The notes below the pieces were generated by a model, which was not told where the DNA came from, did no database searches, and worked only from the letters and a program-made list of their open reading frames with translations. DNA of 64,000 nt from NCBI GenBank assembly GCA_040904925.1, contig JBBDSP010000025.1, forward strand, positions 124,001 to 188,000, read 5' to 3'. This DNA is from Gracilimonas sp040904925. GTDB taxonomy: Bacteria; Bacteroidota; Rhodothermia; Balneolales; Balneolaceae. Below, in pieces: positions 7,511-17,003 of this stretch (its first letter is position 1; every line of letters starts with the position of its first letter). A program made the translations under genes and the position numbers.

Positions 7511-10500
7511 TCACATATTACGACGATACTGCCCGCCTACTTCATAAAGGGCATGTGAGATCTGACCAAGCGAAGCGACTTTCACGGTCTCCATGAGTTC
7601 CTCGAAGAGATTGCCATTGTTACGGGCTACTTCCTTGAGTCGCTCGATGGCTTGTTCGGCATCTTTTTCGTTACGTTTCCAGAATTGTTCCAGATTTTCG
7701 ATCTGCTGGCGTTTCTCTTCTTCCGTTGAACGAATAAGGTCTATCGTTTTTTGCTCTTCTTCCCCGGCTTTGTCATTCAGAAATGTATTAACTCCAACGA
7801 TCGGCAATTCACCACTGTGTTTTTTGGATTCATAGTACAAGCTTTCATCCTGGATCTTACCACGCTGATACATGCTTTCCATGGCACCCAATACCCCGCC
7901 TCGTTCTGTGATGCGGTCAAATTCAGTCAGAATAGCTTCCTCAACAAGGTCAGTCAGTTCTTCAATGAAATAAGAACCCTGATTGATATTCTCATTCTTG
8001 GCGGTCCCCATCTCTTTGTTGATGATCATCTGGATGGCCAATGCACGGCGAACTGACTCCTCCGTTGGAGTCGTAATAGCTTCATCATAAGCATTAGTAT
8101 GCAGTGAATTACAGTTATCATAAATAGCCAGTAATGCCTGCAGCGTGGTTCGTATATCATTGAACTGAATCTCCTGTGCATGCAGCGATCGTCCACTGGT
8201 TTGAATGTGATATTTCAGTTTTTGAGAACGGTCACTTCCTTCGTACTTATTCTTGATAGCAACAGCCCAAATACGACGTGCTACACGGCCAATTACTGCA
8301 TATTCAGGGTCTAAACCATTACTAAAGAAGAACGACAGGTTGTGTGCGAAATCATCTACATCCAGTCCGCGGGCCAGATAATATTCTACGAAAGTAAATC
8401 CGTTAGCCAACGTAAAGGCCGCCTGTGTAATAGGATTCGCTCCCGCTTCGGCAATATGATATCCGGAAATAGAGACCGAGTAATAATTTCGGACGTTGTG
8501 TTCAGTGAAATAGGTTTGAATATCCCCCATCATCTTCAGGGCAAATTCGGTGGAGAAAATACATGTATTCTGGGCCTGGTCTTCTTTGAGGATATCAGCC
8601 TGAACCGTGCCACGCACCACACTAAGCGTGTCTTCTTTGATCTTCTCATAGGTTTCTTCTGGAAGCAGATGATCTCCTGAAATTCCCAGTGTAGCCAAAC
8701 CGAATTCATCGCTTCCTTCGGGAATTTCCATTCCATATTCAGGCTGTTTTACGTCTCGTTCTTTAAAGTAAGCTTTGATCTTTTTCTTGGCTTCTTCCCA
8801 CTTCCCATTCTCCTTTAAATACCGCTCTACTTCCTGATCAATGGCTGTATTCATGAACATGGCCAGGATCATAGGCGCCGGACCGTTAATGGTCATAGAG
8901 ACGGATGTTTTAGGAGAAGTAAGCTCAAAACCAGAGTAGAGTTTCTTCATATCATCAAGCGTACAAATGCTAACACCGGAGTTCCCGATCTTACCATAAA
9001 TATCGGGTCGGTAACCGGGATCTTCGCCATACAGTGTCACCGAATCAAAAGCCGTTGAAAGTCGGGCAGCCGGCATTCCTTCACTCACATAATGAAACCG
9101 CTTATTTGTACGCTCAGGAGTTCCCTCACCGGCAAACATTCGCGTTGGGTCTTCTCCCTCCCGTTTAAAGGGAAACACTCCGGCCGTGTAAGGGAAATAT
9201 CCTGGTAAATTCTCCTTCAGCGCAAATTTAAGCTGATCGCCTTTGCTCTTAGTTTGAGGAAGGGCAACTCTCGGGATCTTCAATCCACTTAGAGATTCAC
9301 GGTATAATTTATTCTTGAACACTTTACCACGGATCTTAACCTCAAACTCTTCCTGCTGATATTGATCATACAATTCATCCCAGCCTTCCAGGATTTTCTT
9401 GGGAAGCACATCCAGTTTCGACAGCCAGTGCTCTCTCATCTTGGCAAGATTCTCTTTCATCACCGCTTTTTCATCCGGATCCCAGCTTTCTAATTGATCA
9501 ATGGTGCCTGAAACATGATCTAATTTAGTTGCCGCCTCCACCTGCTCTTCCACCCATTCATGATACCCGCGAACGGTTTCGGAGATCTCAGAAAGATAGC
9601 GCACTCGTTTTCCGGGAATGATGGCCTGCGCCTGAATATCTTCAGCAGGCTCAGGATTGTTATATAATTTGGTTTCCCAGCCGATCTCGTAGCGGTCGTT
9701 GATCTTGTCGACCAATGCCTTGAACAATCGGTTCACCCCTTCATCATTGAACTGAGCAGCAATGGTTGGATACACGGGCATGTCTTCCTGCTTGGCGTGC
9801 CATGAGCCGGTATTCCGGATCATTTGCTTACGGATATCACGCAGGGCATCCAGCGAGCCTTTTTTCTCAAATTTATTCAATACCACCAATTCAGCAAGAT
9901 CCAGCATATTGATCTTCTCAAGCTGTGTGGCTGCTCCATACTCGCTAGTCATTACATAAAGCGGAATATCGGTGATATCCACGATCTCGGTCCCGCTCTG
10001 ACCAATACCACTGGTTTCTACAATGATCATATCAAAACCGGCCGCTTTGTAGAGCTCAATGGCTCCCAGCAATCCCTTACTTGTAGAACGGTTAGAAGCT
10101 CTCGTAGCCATACTGCGCATAAATACACGTTCGGTATCAATGCTATTCATTCGGATACGATCGCCTAGTAAAGCTCCTCCTGTTTTGATCTTAGAGGGAT
10201 CTACGGAAATAATACCAATGGTCAGATCTTCAAATTCAGTTAAAAAACGACGAACCAATTCATCAGTCAGCGAGCTTTTTCCTGCCCCTCCGGTACCTGT
10301 AATTCCAACAAGTGGGATGGTTTTGGAGCCGATCTTAATTTCATCCCCTTTCCCATCAAGCAGCTTACCTTCTTTGTAAGAAAGCACATCCTCTTTCTCA
10401 TTTTCAATAGCTGTAAGGGAACGAGCCAGAGCTATAGTATCTCGTTTAGCCACTTTTTTATGATCGGGCTTTGCAATAGAAATGGGATCATAGTCACATT

Positions 10501-10984
10501 CTTTTAGCATGAAATTGATCATACCCTGCAGTCCCATTTTGCTTCCATCTTCCACAGAAAAGATCCGGGTTACGCCTGCATTATGAAGTTCATCAATTTC
10601 ATCACCTACAATGACACCGCCACCGCCGCCAAATACTTTAATATGTCCGGCACCGTGCTCTTCCAGCAGCTCGATCATATATTTAAAATACTCTACATGT
10701 CCGCCTTGATACGAACTGATTGCAATTCCCTGGGCGTCTTCCTGAATGGCACAATTCACGATCTCATGCACCGAGCGGTTGTGTCCAAGATGAATAACCT
10801 CAGCCCCGCTGCTCTGTAAAATTCGTCGCATAATATTAATGCTTGCATCATGTCCATCAAACAAGCTCGCCGCCGTTACAAAGCGAATTTTATGCTCAGA
10901 TTGATAAGGCGCTTGCACAGCATTATTTTTACCGGAGGGAGCAGTTTCTTTCTTGGAGGATGTATTTTTCGTTTTTACCGACAT
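7511..10984 (-). CDS. icmF: Fused isobutyryl-CoA mutase (IcmF)
   Basis: 1157 residues from ATG 10984 (preferred over an upstream TTG at 11020, which has no family support). The order is the IcmF fusion: N-terminal B12-binding domain with the base-off motif DGHD at 43-46, a MeaB-like GTPase with P-loop GITGTGGAGKSS near residue 230, and a C-terminal mutase barrel. The pocket reads AGVFPFKRE (Phe where methylmalonyl-CoA mutase has Tyr) and VRGTVQADIL (Gln where it has Arg), pointing to isobutyryl/n-butyryl-CoA rather than methylmalonyl-CoA. The enzyme is cytoplasmic and adenosylcobalamin-dependent. It stands alone, with no acyl-CoA genes nearby. Confidence 0.93.
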   Translation of the reverse strand: MSVKTKNTSSKKETAPSGKNNAVQAPYQSEHKIRFVTAASLFDGHDASINIMRRILQSSGAEVIHLGHNRSVHEIVNCAIQEDAQGIAISSYQGGHVEYFKYMIELLEEHGAGHIKVFGGGGGVIVGDEIDELHNAGVTRIFSVEDGSKMGLQGMINFMLKECDYDPISIAKPDHKKVAKRDTIALARSLTAIENEKEDVLSYKEGKLLDGKGDEIKIGSKTIPLVGITGTGGAGKSSLTDELVRRFLTEFEDLTIGIISVDPSKIKTGGALLGDRIRMNSIDTERVFMRSMATRASNRSTSKGLLGAIELYKAAGFDMIIVETSGIGQSGTEIVDITDIPLYVMTSEYGAATQLEKINMLDLAELVVLNKFEKKGSLDALRDIRKQMIRNTGSWHAKQEDMPVYPTIAAQFNDEGVNRLFKALVDKINDRYEIGWETKLYNNPEPAEDIQAQAIIPGKRVRYLSEISETVRGYHEWVEEQVEAATKLDHVSGTIDQLESWDPDEKAVMKENLAKMREHWLSKLDVLPKKILEGWDELYDQYQQEEFEVKIRGKVFKNKLYRESLSGLKIPRVALPQTKSKGDQLKFALKENLPGYFPYTAGVFPFKREGEDPTRMFAGEGTPERTNKRFHYVSEGMPAARLSTAFDSVTLYGEDPGYRPDIYGKIGNSGVSICTLDDMKKLYSGFELTSPKTSVSMTINGPAPMILAMFMNTAIDQEVERYLKENGKWEEAKKKIKAYFKERDVKQPEYGMEIPEGSDEFGLATLGISGDHLLPEETYEKIKEDTLSVVRGTVQADILKEDQAQNTCIFSTEFALKMMGDIQTYFTEHNVRNYYSVSISGYHIAEAGANPITQAAFTLANGFTFVEYYLARGLDVDDFAHNLSFFFSNGLDPEYAVIGRVARRIWAVAIKNKYEGSDRSQKLKYHIQTSGRSLHAQEIQFNDIRTTLQALLAIYDNCNSLHTNAYDEAITTPTEESVRRALAIQMIINKEMGTAKNENINQGSYFIEELTDLVEEAILTEFDRITERGGVLGAMESMYQRGKIQDESLYYESKKHSGELPIVGVNTFLNDKAGEEEQKTIDLIRSTEEEKRQQIENLEQFWKRNEKDAEQAIERLKEVARNNGNLFEELMETVKVASLGQISHALYEVGGQYRRNM

Positions 10985-11142
10985 AAAATTATTTCTTGAT
11001 GTTTGGAAGCGGTTCCACAAGATAACGATTTGTGAAGGGATATTCGATATTCGTTTACGTTGTTTTAAACCTCACTATTATTGACAATACTTGCGTATAA
11101 ACCCGTAAGGATATATTGCAGTTCACCCTTTCTGATGATTGC

Positions 11143-12030
11143 TTAAGGCATATTTTCGGAGGAATCCGGTTTCGAATTTTTATATACCAACGTTCTGTGT
11201 GGGAAAGGAATTTCAACACCTTCAGCATCAAAACGTTTTTTAATGCTTTCGAGCAGGTCGCAACCCATTACAAAAGCATCCGGGGGATTATTGGCCCAAC
11301 TCCATGCACGTAAATTAACGGAAGATTCTCCCATCATAATAACACGCACAGGTACAATTTCTTCCCCGTCCTCAACCTGTTCTTCGGTCCTGTTATCAAC
11401 AAAAAGCGGGTGTTTAAGGACTTCTTCTTTCATGATCTTCTTGGCAAGATCAATATCAGAATCGTAGCTGATTCCCATATCGATCCATTTACAGATCTTG
11501 TTGTCTTCATAATTAGAGTTGATAACCACTTCATTACTGATCACCGAATTTGGGATTATAATACGCTTGTTCTCAAAATTACGAATCACCGTATGGCGCA
11601 GGTTAATATCTTCCACTACCCCCGTCAGGTCCATGCGAACCTGAATACGATCTCCAAGCTTATAGGGTTTAAAGATCACTATAAATAATCCACCGATTAC
11701 ATTTGCTAAAGCAGCCTGAGAGGCAAAACCTATTGCAATGGCGAACAAACCGGCACCGGCAAGCAATGAAGCAGCAACAACCCGCAGCTGTGGGATCATA
11801 TAAATGGCAAAACTGATACCCGTCAAATAGATCAATACAGCGACGGAACGCTTAAAAAATACCAGGTTCGTAACGTCTTCGTTATCCTCCTCTTTCTGAT
11901 TTCTCTTTATCATCAAATTGATGATACGGGTGGTTACAGACGCAATAATAATTGTGAGAAAAATGATAACACCGATTAATATCGGTAAATGCCACTCCGG
12001 ACTTATATATCTGCTTAAAAGTTCACTCAT
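11143..12030 (-). CDS. MscS-family mechanosensitive channel
   Basis: 295 residues. Three membrane helices are visible at about 16-36, 68-85 and 90-118. The last is the pore helix with the Gly/Ala-rich pattern AGAGLFAIAIGFASQAALANVIGG. The cytoplasmic beta domain follows (GDRIQV, then the NSVISNEVVIN segment), and the C-terminal alpha/beta domain is typical. Such channels release solutes on hypo-osmotic shock. Its start lies 2 bases after the stop of the upstream Ig-like lipoprotein, so the two are probably one transcript. Confidence 0.92.
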   Translation of the reverse strand: MSELLSRYISPEWHLPILIGVIIFLTIIIASVTTRIINLMIKRNQKEEDNEDVTNLVFFKRSVAVLIYLTGISFAIYMIPQLRVVAASLLAGAGLFAIAIGFASQAALANVIGGLFIVIFKPYKLGDRIQVRMDLTGVVEDINLRHTVIRNFENKRIIIPNSVISNEVVINSNYEDNKICKWIDMGISYDSDIDLAKKIMKEEVLKHPLFVDNRTEEQVEDGEEIVPVRVIMMGESSVNLRAWSWANNPPDAFVMGCDLLESIKKRFDAEGVEIPFPHRTLVYKNSKPDSSENMP

Positions 12031-12032
12031 AT

Positions 12033-13655
12033 CTATTCAAATGTGATGTTTACTTCCGAAATAAAACCTTCCTGAACATTAAGATTCCTTTGAACATAAT
12101 ACCGCTCAGGTTGTTGATAGGGCGACACCGAGCCACGGTCCCAGCGTTCATTTCCATTTTCATCCCTAAACAATATCACAGTATAGGACACAGGCGGTAA
12201 ATTTATGATACTTGTAGATCTATTGAAATCAACAAATTCGATCTCTTCCCCGTTGGGATTCAATATCCTTGCATAGTGTATATGTGAAGAATCTGCACTT
12301 TCTATGTTGATCTCAATCTCTCCGTATTCAGTGGAATCCCATACCTCAGGCTCGTACATGCTTCTTCTTTGGGTAACCGGATTCCATACTAAAAACTGAT
12401 ATTCGATCCCTTCGATCCACTCTCCCTGTGGACGAATTCGCAATTCATTACGCACAGTTTCAATTTCAGGCCAGTCATCAAAATCCACTTCACCCTCAAT
12501 AACAACAACTGAATCCCTGAGTTCGCTTTCAGTGATCGGGGCGGCATAAGTAACCACAAAATCATCCGATTGCAGAAGTCCATGCTCTCCATTATCGGAA
12601 ATTATACGCTGTTGAGTAGTATCCTCCTGGGCTGTCCCTGTAAAACTGAATTGCGTAGAATCGGGGACATTACCGGCCCGATCAGTAATTCCTTTTGTAT
12701 TTACAGTATATGCCACCTCATCCAACAACGGTTCGTTACTTTGGGCAAAAAGCACAAAGCCTTCTTTTCTGGAAACATACAATGGATAAGCAGTCGTATA
12801 GTCGTTGCCTAAAGAATCAGATATTTCAATCGCTGAATTTTCCTTGATCTTGACATCTTCACTGAACCTAAATCGCATTCGGTTTTGAGAGAATAATCCT
12901 ACACCCTGAAGCACCGGTTTTGTAGTATCTGACTGGGAGGTATATATCACATCCAAAGTATCACTTCCTTCTTTTTCAAGCGTAATAAACTCTTTATAAA
13001 AAGGAAATGCCTGTTCGTTTTCGGTATCCCAAATTTTGTTTCTATTTCTGTCATCAACTAAAAGTGCTTTGTAACTCCCTTCTGACAGATAGGAAAAATT
13101 AAAACTTCCGGATGTATCCGTCTGTGCCTGATAAGTAGCTCTTTTAGTCAGATCCACTGGTTGACGGTATAATAAAACCCTTTGCTCGGTTGCAGGACGA
13201 CCGTTTTCTGCCCTTAAAATCTTTCCACTAATTTCACCGCTGTCAATTTCATCACCAGTAGATATAGCAAGGGTTATGGGGCTTCCTATTTCATTATTTC
13301 GGGTATCCGAAATATCTGTTCCAAGGGTAATAATAATGGTTGTTGAATCAGGAAAGGAATCTTCGAATTCCATTACCATTTTCTTTCTGCTCCAGGAAAT
13401 GTCGTAATTAATACCCAAATCCGGCTCAACCGTAATTGCTGAGCGAATATTTGACCTGTCTACAAATTCATCGAACTGAAACTCAAATACTCTGCCTGAA
13501 AAGTTCGTGGCACCTGTCTCAGGATTGGTGAATTCCAATTGTGGTCCCTGGCTGTCTGAGGGGCCGCCGGTTGGTGCAATAGGGGTAGCACAGGAAACCA
13601 TAAATGCAAAGATCACCAATACTAAAATAGAATTTAATAATCGTCTATTGTCCAC
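12033..13655 (-). CDS. Ig-like domain lipoprotein (SbsA/Big_5 type)
   Basis: 540 residues from a GTG start. The N-terminus is a lipoprotein signal ending in VSC with Cys22 as the lipid-attachment residue. Residues about 38-135 form a bacterial Ig-like domain of the Big_5 type (QGPQLEFTNPETGATNFSG onward, then VMEFEDSFPDSTTIII). A carboxypeptidase-regulatory-like region follows (GEISGKILRAENGRPATEQ) and beta-rich repeats to the end. Such proteins are common surface or periplasmic lipoproteins in Bacteroidota, with no settled function. It is transcribed ahead of the MscS gene with a 2-base gap. Confidence 0.85.
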   Translation of the reverse strand: MDNRRLLNSILVLVIFAFMVSCATPIAPTGGPSDSQGPQLEFTNPETGATNFSGRVFEFQFDEFVDRSNIRSAITVEPDLGINYDISWSRKKMVMEFEDSFPDSTTIIITLGTDISDTRNNEIGSPITLAISTGDEIDSGEISGKILRAENGRPATEQRVLLYRQPVDLTKRATYQAQTDTSGSFNFSYLSEGSYKALLVDDRNRNKIWDTENEQAFPFYKEFITLEKEGSDTLDVIYTSQSDTTKPVLQGVGLFSQNRMRFRFSEDVKIKENSAIEISDSLGNDYTTAYPLYVSRKEGFVLFAQSNEPLLDEVAYTVNTKGITDRAGNVPDSTQFSFTGTAQEDTTQQRIISDNGEHGLLQSDDFVVTYAAPITESELRDSVVVIEGEVDFDDWPEIETVRNELRIRPQGEWIEGIEYQFLVWNPVTQRRSMYEPEVWDSTEYGEIEINIESADSSHIHYARILNPNGEEIEFVDFNRSTSIINLPPVSYTVILFRDENGNERWDRGSVSPYQQPERYYVQRNLNVQEGFISEVNITFE

Positions 13656-13803
13656 GTAGATCTGTTGAAATTATAAATTGCAAAGCTTTAAATAATAAGA
13701 TGTCAGATTTTTATGATCACCAAGATAATCATAAATAAAGAAGTGTATAAACCTTTTGTCTTTATACTTTCTGATTGTCAAAAACCCTTTTTATTTTAGA
13801 CAC

Positions 13804-15201
13804 ATGATCTTACAAAAACCGGCACTCTACACTGACCTCTACGAACTGACAATGGCTCAGGGATATTTTCTATCCGGACGCCACAAACAACCTGCTAATT
13901 TTGACTATTTCTTCCGTAGTCTTCCCTTTGATGGCGGATATGTAGTATTCGCCGGACTGGGAGATCTGCTTGATATCATTCAGGATTTCCGGTTTCACTC
14001 TAATGAACTGGATTATTTACGCTCTCAGGGATTTAAAGAAGAGTTCCTGAATTATCTCAAGGACTTCACATTTTCGGGAAATATTTACTCTGTGAAAGAA
14101 GGCGAGATCGTTTTTCCAAACGAACCGATCCTGCGGGTTGAAGGAACTGTTCTGGAAACTCAGATCCTCGAGACTTTAATTTTAAATACCCTGAACTTTT
14201 CTTCGCTGATCGCCACCAAAGCATCTCGTATTAAACAGGCTGCAGGCGGTCACGCAGTTGTTGATTTCGGGTTACGGAGAGCACAGGGGCTCGGAGGATT
14301 ACAGGCTTCCAAATCCTCCATTATTGGAGGATTTCAGGGCACCTCAAATATATTAGCCGGTATGCTGGATGATATTCCTATTAATGGAACTATGGCTCAT
14401 TCCTGGGTGCAGTCCTTTGATGATGAACTGACCGCATTCAGAACCTACGCTGAACATTATCCGGATGCTTCCATCCTTTTGGTTGATACGTACAGTACCC
14501 TGAAACAAGGGGTACCGAATGCCATCAAAGTGGCTAAAGAACTCGAAGAAAAGGGGCATAAATTGATCGGTATCCGGCTCGACAGTGGTGACCTTGCTTA
14601 CTTTGCCCGCAAAAGCAGAAAAATGCTGGATGATGCCGGGTTAGATTATGTCAAGATCGCAGCATCCAATCAGCTGGACGAATACCTGATTAAAAGTTTA
14701 CTGGATCAGGGTGCCCCCATCGATCTGTTTGGAGTGGGGACAAAACTGGTAACCGCCTATGATGATCCTGCTCTTGACGGAGTATATAAACTGAGCTCCA
14801 TCAACGGAAAGCCGACGCTTAAGATCTCAGAGAATGAAGAGAAAGTGACCCTCCCCGATGCCAAAAAAATTATTCGTTATTTTAACCCGGATGGTTCCTT
14901 TTACAGTGATGGAGTGGCTTTAGAAGATGAAGAAAATCCGGATTCTATTTATCACCCTTACATCTCCCATCGCTCAACGGTTGTTTCTAAACTTAAATGT
15001 GAAGAGTTACTCCAAAAAGTGATAGAGAATGGTGAGATCAATATTTCAATTCCAACTATTCAGGAAAGTGCAGAGTACGCCCGGGAAAGACTTTCGAAAC
15101 TAAATAGCGAGCATAAACGCTTTGATAACCCCCATGTGTATAAAGTGGGATTAAGCAAAAAATTACGAGAATTGAAGATCGAACTTATTCAAAACGCATA
15201 G
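13804..15201 (+). CDS. pncB: Nicotinate phosphoribosyltransferase
   Basis: 465 residues from ATG 13804; a TTG at 13756 would add 16 residues that do not match the family. The N-terminus has the NAPRTase signature TDLYELTMAQGYF. The catalytic core has VDFGLRRAQG and the substrate-site segment GIRLDSGDLAYFARKSR. It converts nicotinate and PRPP to nicotinate mononucleotide (Preiss-Handler NAD salvage, cytoplasmic). The next gene, 4 bases downstream, is the nicotinamidase that makes its substrate, so this is a salvage operon. Confidence 0.96.
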   Translation: MILQKPALYTDLYELTMAQGYFLSGRHKQPANFDYFFRSLPFDGGYVVFAGLGDLLDIIQDFRFHSNELDYLRSQGFKEEFLNYLKDFTFSGNIYSVKEGEIVFPNEPILRVEGTVLETQILETLILNTLNFSSLIATKASRIKQAAGGHAVVDFGLRRAQGLGGLQASKSSIIGGFQGTSNILAGMLDDIPINGTMAHSWVQSFDDELTAFRTYAEHYPDASILLVDTYSTLKQGVPNAIKVAKELEEKGHKLIGIRLDSGDLAYFARKSRKMLDDAGLDYVKIAASNQLDEYLIKSLLDQGAPIDLFGVGTKLVTAYDDPALDGVYKLSSINGKPTLKISENEEKVTLPDAKKIIRYFNPDGSFYSDGVALEDEENPDSIYHPYISHRSTVVSKLKCEELLQKVIENGEINISIPTIQESAEYARERLSKLNSEHKRFDNPHVYKVGLSKKLRELKIELIQNA

Positions 15202-15205
15202 TTCT

Positions 15206-15820
15206 ATGAAAGCTTTACTTATTGTGGATGTTCAAAATGATTTTTGTCCGACTGGTGCCTTGGCTGTACCGGGCGGAGATGAAGTAATTGAACCGATAAA
15301 TAACCTTATGGATTCTTTTGATTGTGTGGTGCAAACCCAAGACTGGCATCCGAAAGATCATCTTTCTTTTGCCTCCAATCATTCTGATAAAGAGCCTTTC
15401 AATACTACGAAAATGGGATACGGTGAACAGGTGCTCTGGCCCGATCACTGTGTACAAGGAACTAAAGGGGCCGAATTTCATCCCGGCCTCAGAACTCAGC
15501 CTTCCCAACTAATTGTTAGAAAGGGATTCAGAAAACACATCGATTCCTACTCTGCCTTTTTTGAGAACGATCAGGAAACGGTAACAGGACTGCACGGATA
15601 TCTTCAGGAAAGAAATGTTAACGAGCTGGTAGTTACCGGATTAGCAACCGACTTTTGTGTAAAATGGACCGTGCTCGATGCTCTCAAGCTGGGATACAAA
15701 GTTACCCTTGCTCAAGATGCCGTGCGTGGCATTGATATGGATGGTTCTGTGGATGAGGCTATGAAAGAAATGAAAGAGGCCGGTGTTACGGTAAAGAATT
15801 CTAACGAGATCTCAGGATAA
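15206..15820 (+). CDS. pncA: Nicotinamidase
   Basis: 204 residues of the isochorismatase-like fold. The catalytic Asp8 lies in VDVQNDF. The metal-site region is TQDWHPKDHLSF, and the nucleophilic Cys sits in VTGLATDFCVKWT. It hydrolyses nicotinamide to nicotinate, feeding the adjacent pncB. The gap to pncB is 4 bases, and the downstream oxidoreductase starts 1 base after its stop. Confidence 0.96.
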   Translation: MKALLIVDVQNDFCPTGALAVPGGDEVIEPINNLMDSFDCVVQTQDWHPKDHLSFASNHSDKEPFNTTKMGYGEQVLWPDHCVQGTKGAEFHPGLRTQPSQLIVRKGFRKHIDSYSAFFENDQETVTGLHGYLQERNVNELVVTGLATDFCVKWTVLDALKLGYKVTLAQDAVRGIDMDGSVDEAMKEMKEAGVTVKNSNEISG

Positions 15821-15821
15821 A

Positions 15822-16910
15822 TTGTCCTCCCCAACCCATTTTGACTTTTGCGTTTTAGGTGCCGGATTAGCCGGCTTATCCATCTCTGATAAATTAATAC
15901 AAGGGGAAGCTTCAGTCTGCATCATTGATACCGGTGATATTGCTTCCGGAGCTTCAGGAACTCCCCTTGGATTGGTAAATCCTGCCACAGGGAGATTCGG
16001 GACCAAAACCTGGAGAGCTGAGGAATGTTATAGCGATATTTCAGCTGATCTTGAAAAGGTACAAGCACAGAGCCCAGTTCAATTCTACAAGAAAACAGGA
16101 ATTCTCCGCCCCGCTCAGGACCAAAAAATGGCCTCCCGAATGAAGGAGAATGCCGAGCAGCAAGACTGGCCGGAAGGCTGGTGTACCTGGCTGGACAAAG
16201 ATGAGATCAAGTCCATCAACGCGGGGCTGCATTGTGTTGAAGGCGGAATGTGGCTGCCCAAAGGCCTTACTGTCAATTCCGGTTTGTATCTGAAGTCTAA
16301 AACAGATCTATTGAAGAGTCAGGGGTTAAAAGTTTATACCAATGCCCCATATAAAATTGAAGAGTATCAATCGCCTTTTAAAATTTCGCTAAAGGACGAA
16401 AAAATTCAGGCCAACTGTATTATTTACGCTACCGGAATTGAGACTAAAAACCTAAATCCCTGGAAGTTTTTACCATTTAATCCCATAAAGGGCCAACTTG
16501 CAGTATTTGATACTCCCAAAGCCGGAGACTTCGATTATTCTATCTCTGCCCTCGGATACATTGCCTCTATCTCCAAAACACGCTTCATCGCAGGCAGCAC
16601 TTACGAGCATGATTTCGACCATGAGAAACCGGACGAAGAAGGCGCAAAATATCTGGCTCAAAGACTGGGAAAAGTATATCCGGCTCTTTTTAAAGAAGCT
16701 ACACTTGTAGATCAATGGGCAGGTGTGCGGGCTTCATCCCCAAACAGAAAACCATTCTTAGGCTCTCATCCCAAAAATGATAAGATGTTCGTTTTTGCGG
16801 GGCTGGGATCTAAGGGATTGATGTACAGTGGTTATCTGGGAGACCTTTTAGCTTCCAACATTCTAGACTCCAAGCCATTACCTAAAGAAGTAGCTATAGA
16901 TCGTATTTAA
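15822..16910 (+). CDS. FAD-dependent oxidoreductase (DAO superfamily)
   Basis: 362 residues. The start is TTG at 15822, just after the pncA stop, with AGGATAA as the likely ribosome-binding region. The Rossmann dinucleotide motif is VLGAGLAGLS at 11-20. Later DAO-fold features are SGASGTPLGLVNPATGRFG near 44-62 and the C-terminal motif RASSPNRKPFLG, seen in glycine oxidase/MnmC-C-like enzymes. The substrate is unknown. Tight coupling to pncBA suggests a link to nicotinate or NAD metabolism, or simply a polycistronic neighbour. A bidirectional-looking terminator follows. Confidence 0.85.
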   Translation: MSSPTHFDFCVLGAGLAGLSISDKLIQGEASVCIIDTGDIASGASGTPLGLVNPATGRFGTKTWRAEECYSDISADLEKVQAQSPVQFYKKTGILRPAQDQKMASRMKENAEQQDWPEGWCTWLDKDEIKSINAGLHCVEGGMWLPKGLTVNSGLYLKSKTDLLKSQGLKVYTNAPYKIEEYQSPFKISLKDEKIQANCIIYATGIETKNLNPWKFLPFNPIKGQLAVFDTPKAGDFDYSISALGYIASISKTRFIAGSTYEHDFDHEKPDEEGAKYLAQRLGKVYPALFKEATLVDQWAGVRASSPNRKPFLGSHPKNDKMFVFAGLGSKGLMYSGYLGDLLASNILDSKPLPKEVAIDRI

Positions 16911-16943
16911 TTAACCTATAATTCAGCACAGGTTTCAATAAAA

Positions 16944-16980
16944 AAAGCCCGAAACAGATTATTCTGATCCGGGCTTTATC
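16944..16980. terminator. Intrinsic terminator between convergent genes
   Basis: AAAGCCCG (16944-16951) pairs with CGGGCTTT (16970-16977). An A-run precedes and a T-rich stretch follows, so it can terminate both the pnc operon (+) and the outer-membrane gene (-). Confidence 0.85.
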
Positions 16981-17003
16981 ATAATCATTAAAAAAACTTG
17001 CTA

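Noticed and set aside
11180..11215. CCAACGTTCTGTGTGGGAA string resembling the REP-like palindromes near 201-318
   Set aside because: It is inside the MscS coding sequence, lacks good symmetry and encodes conserved C-terminal residues.
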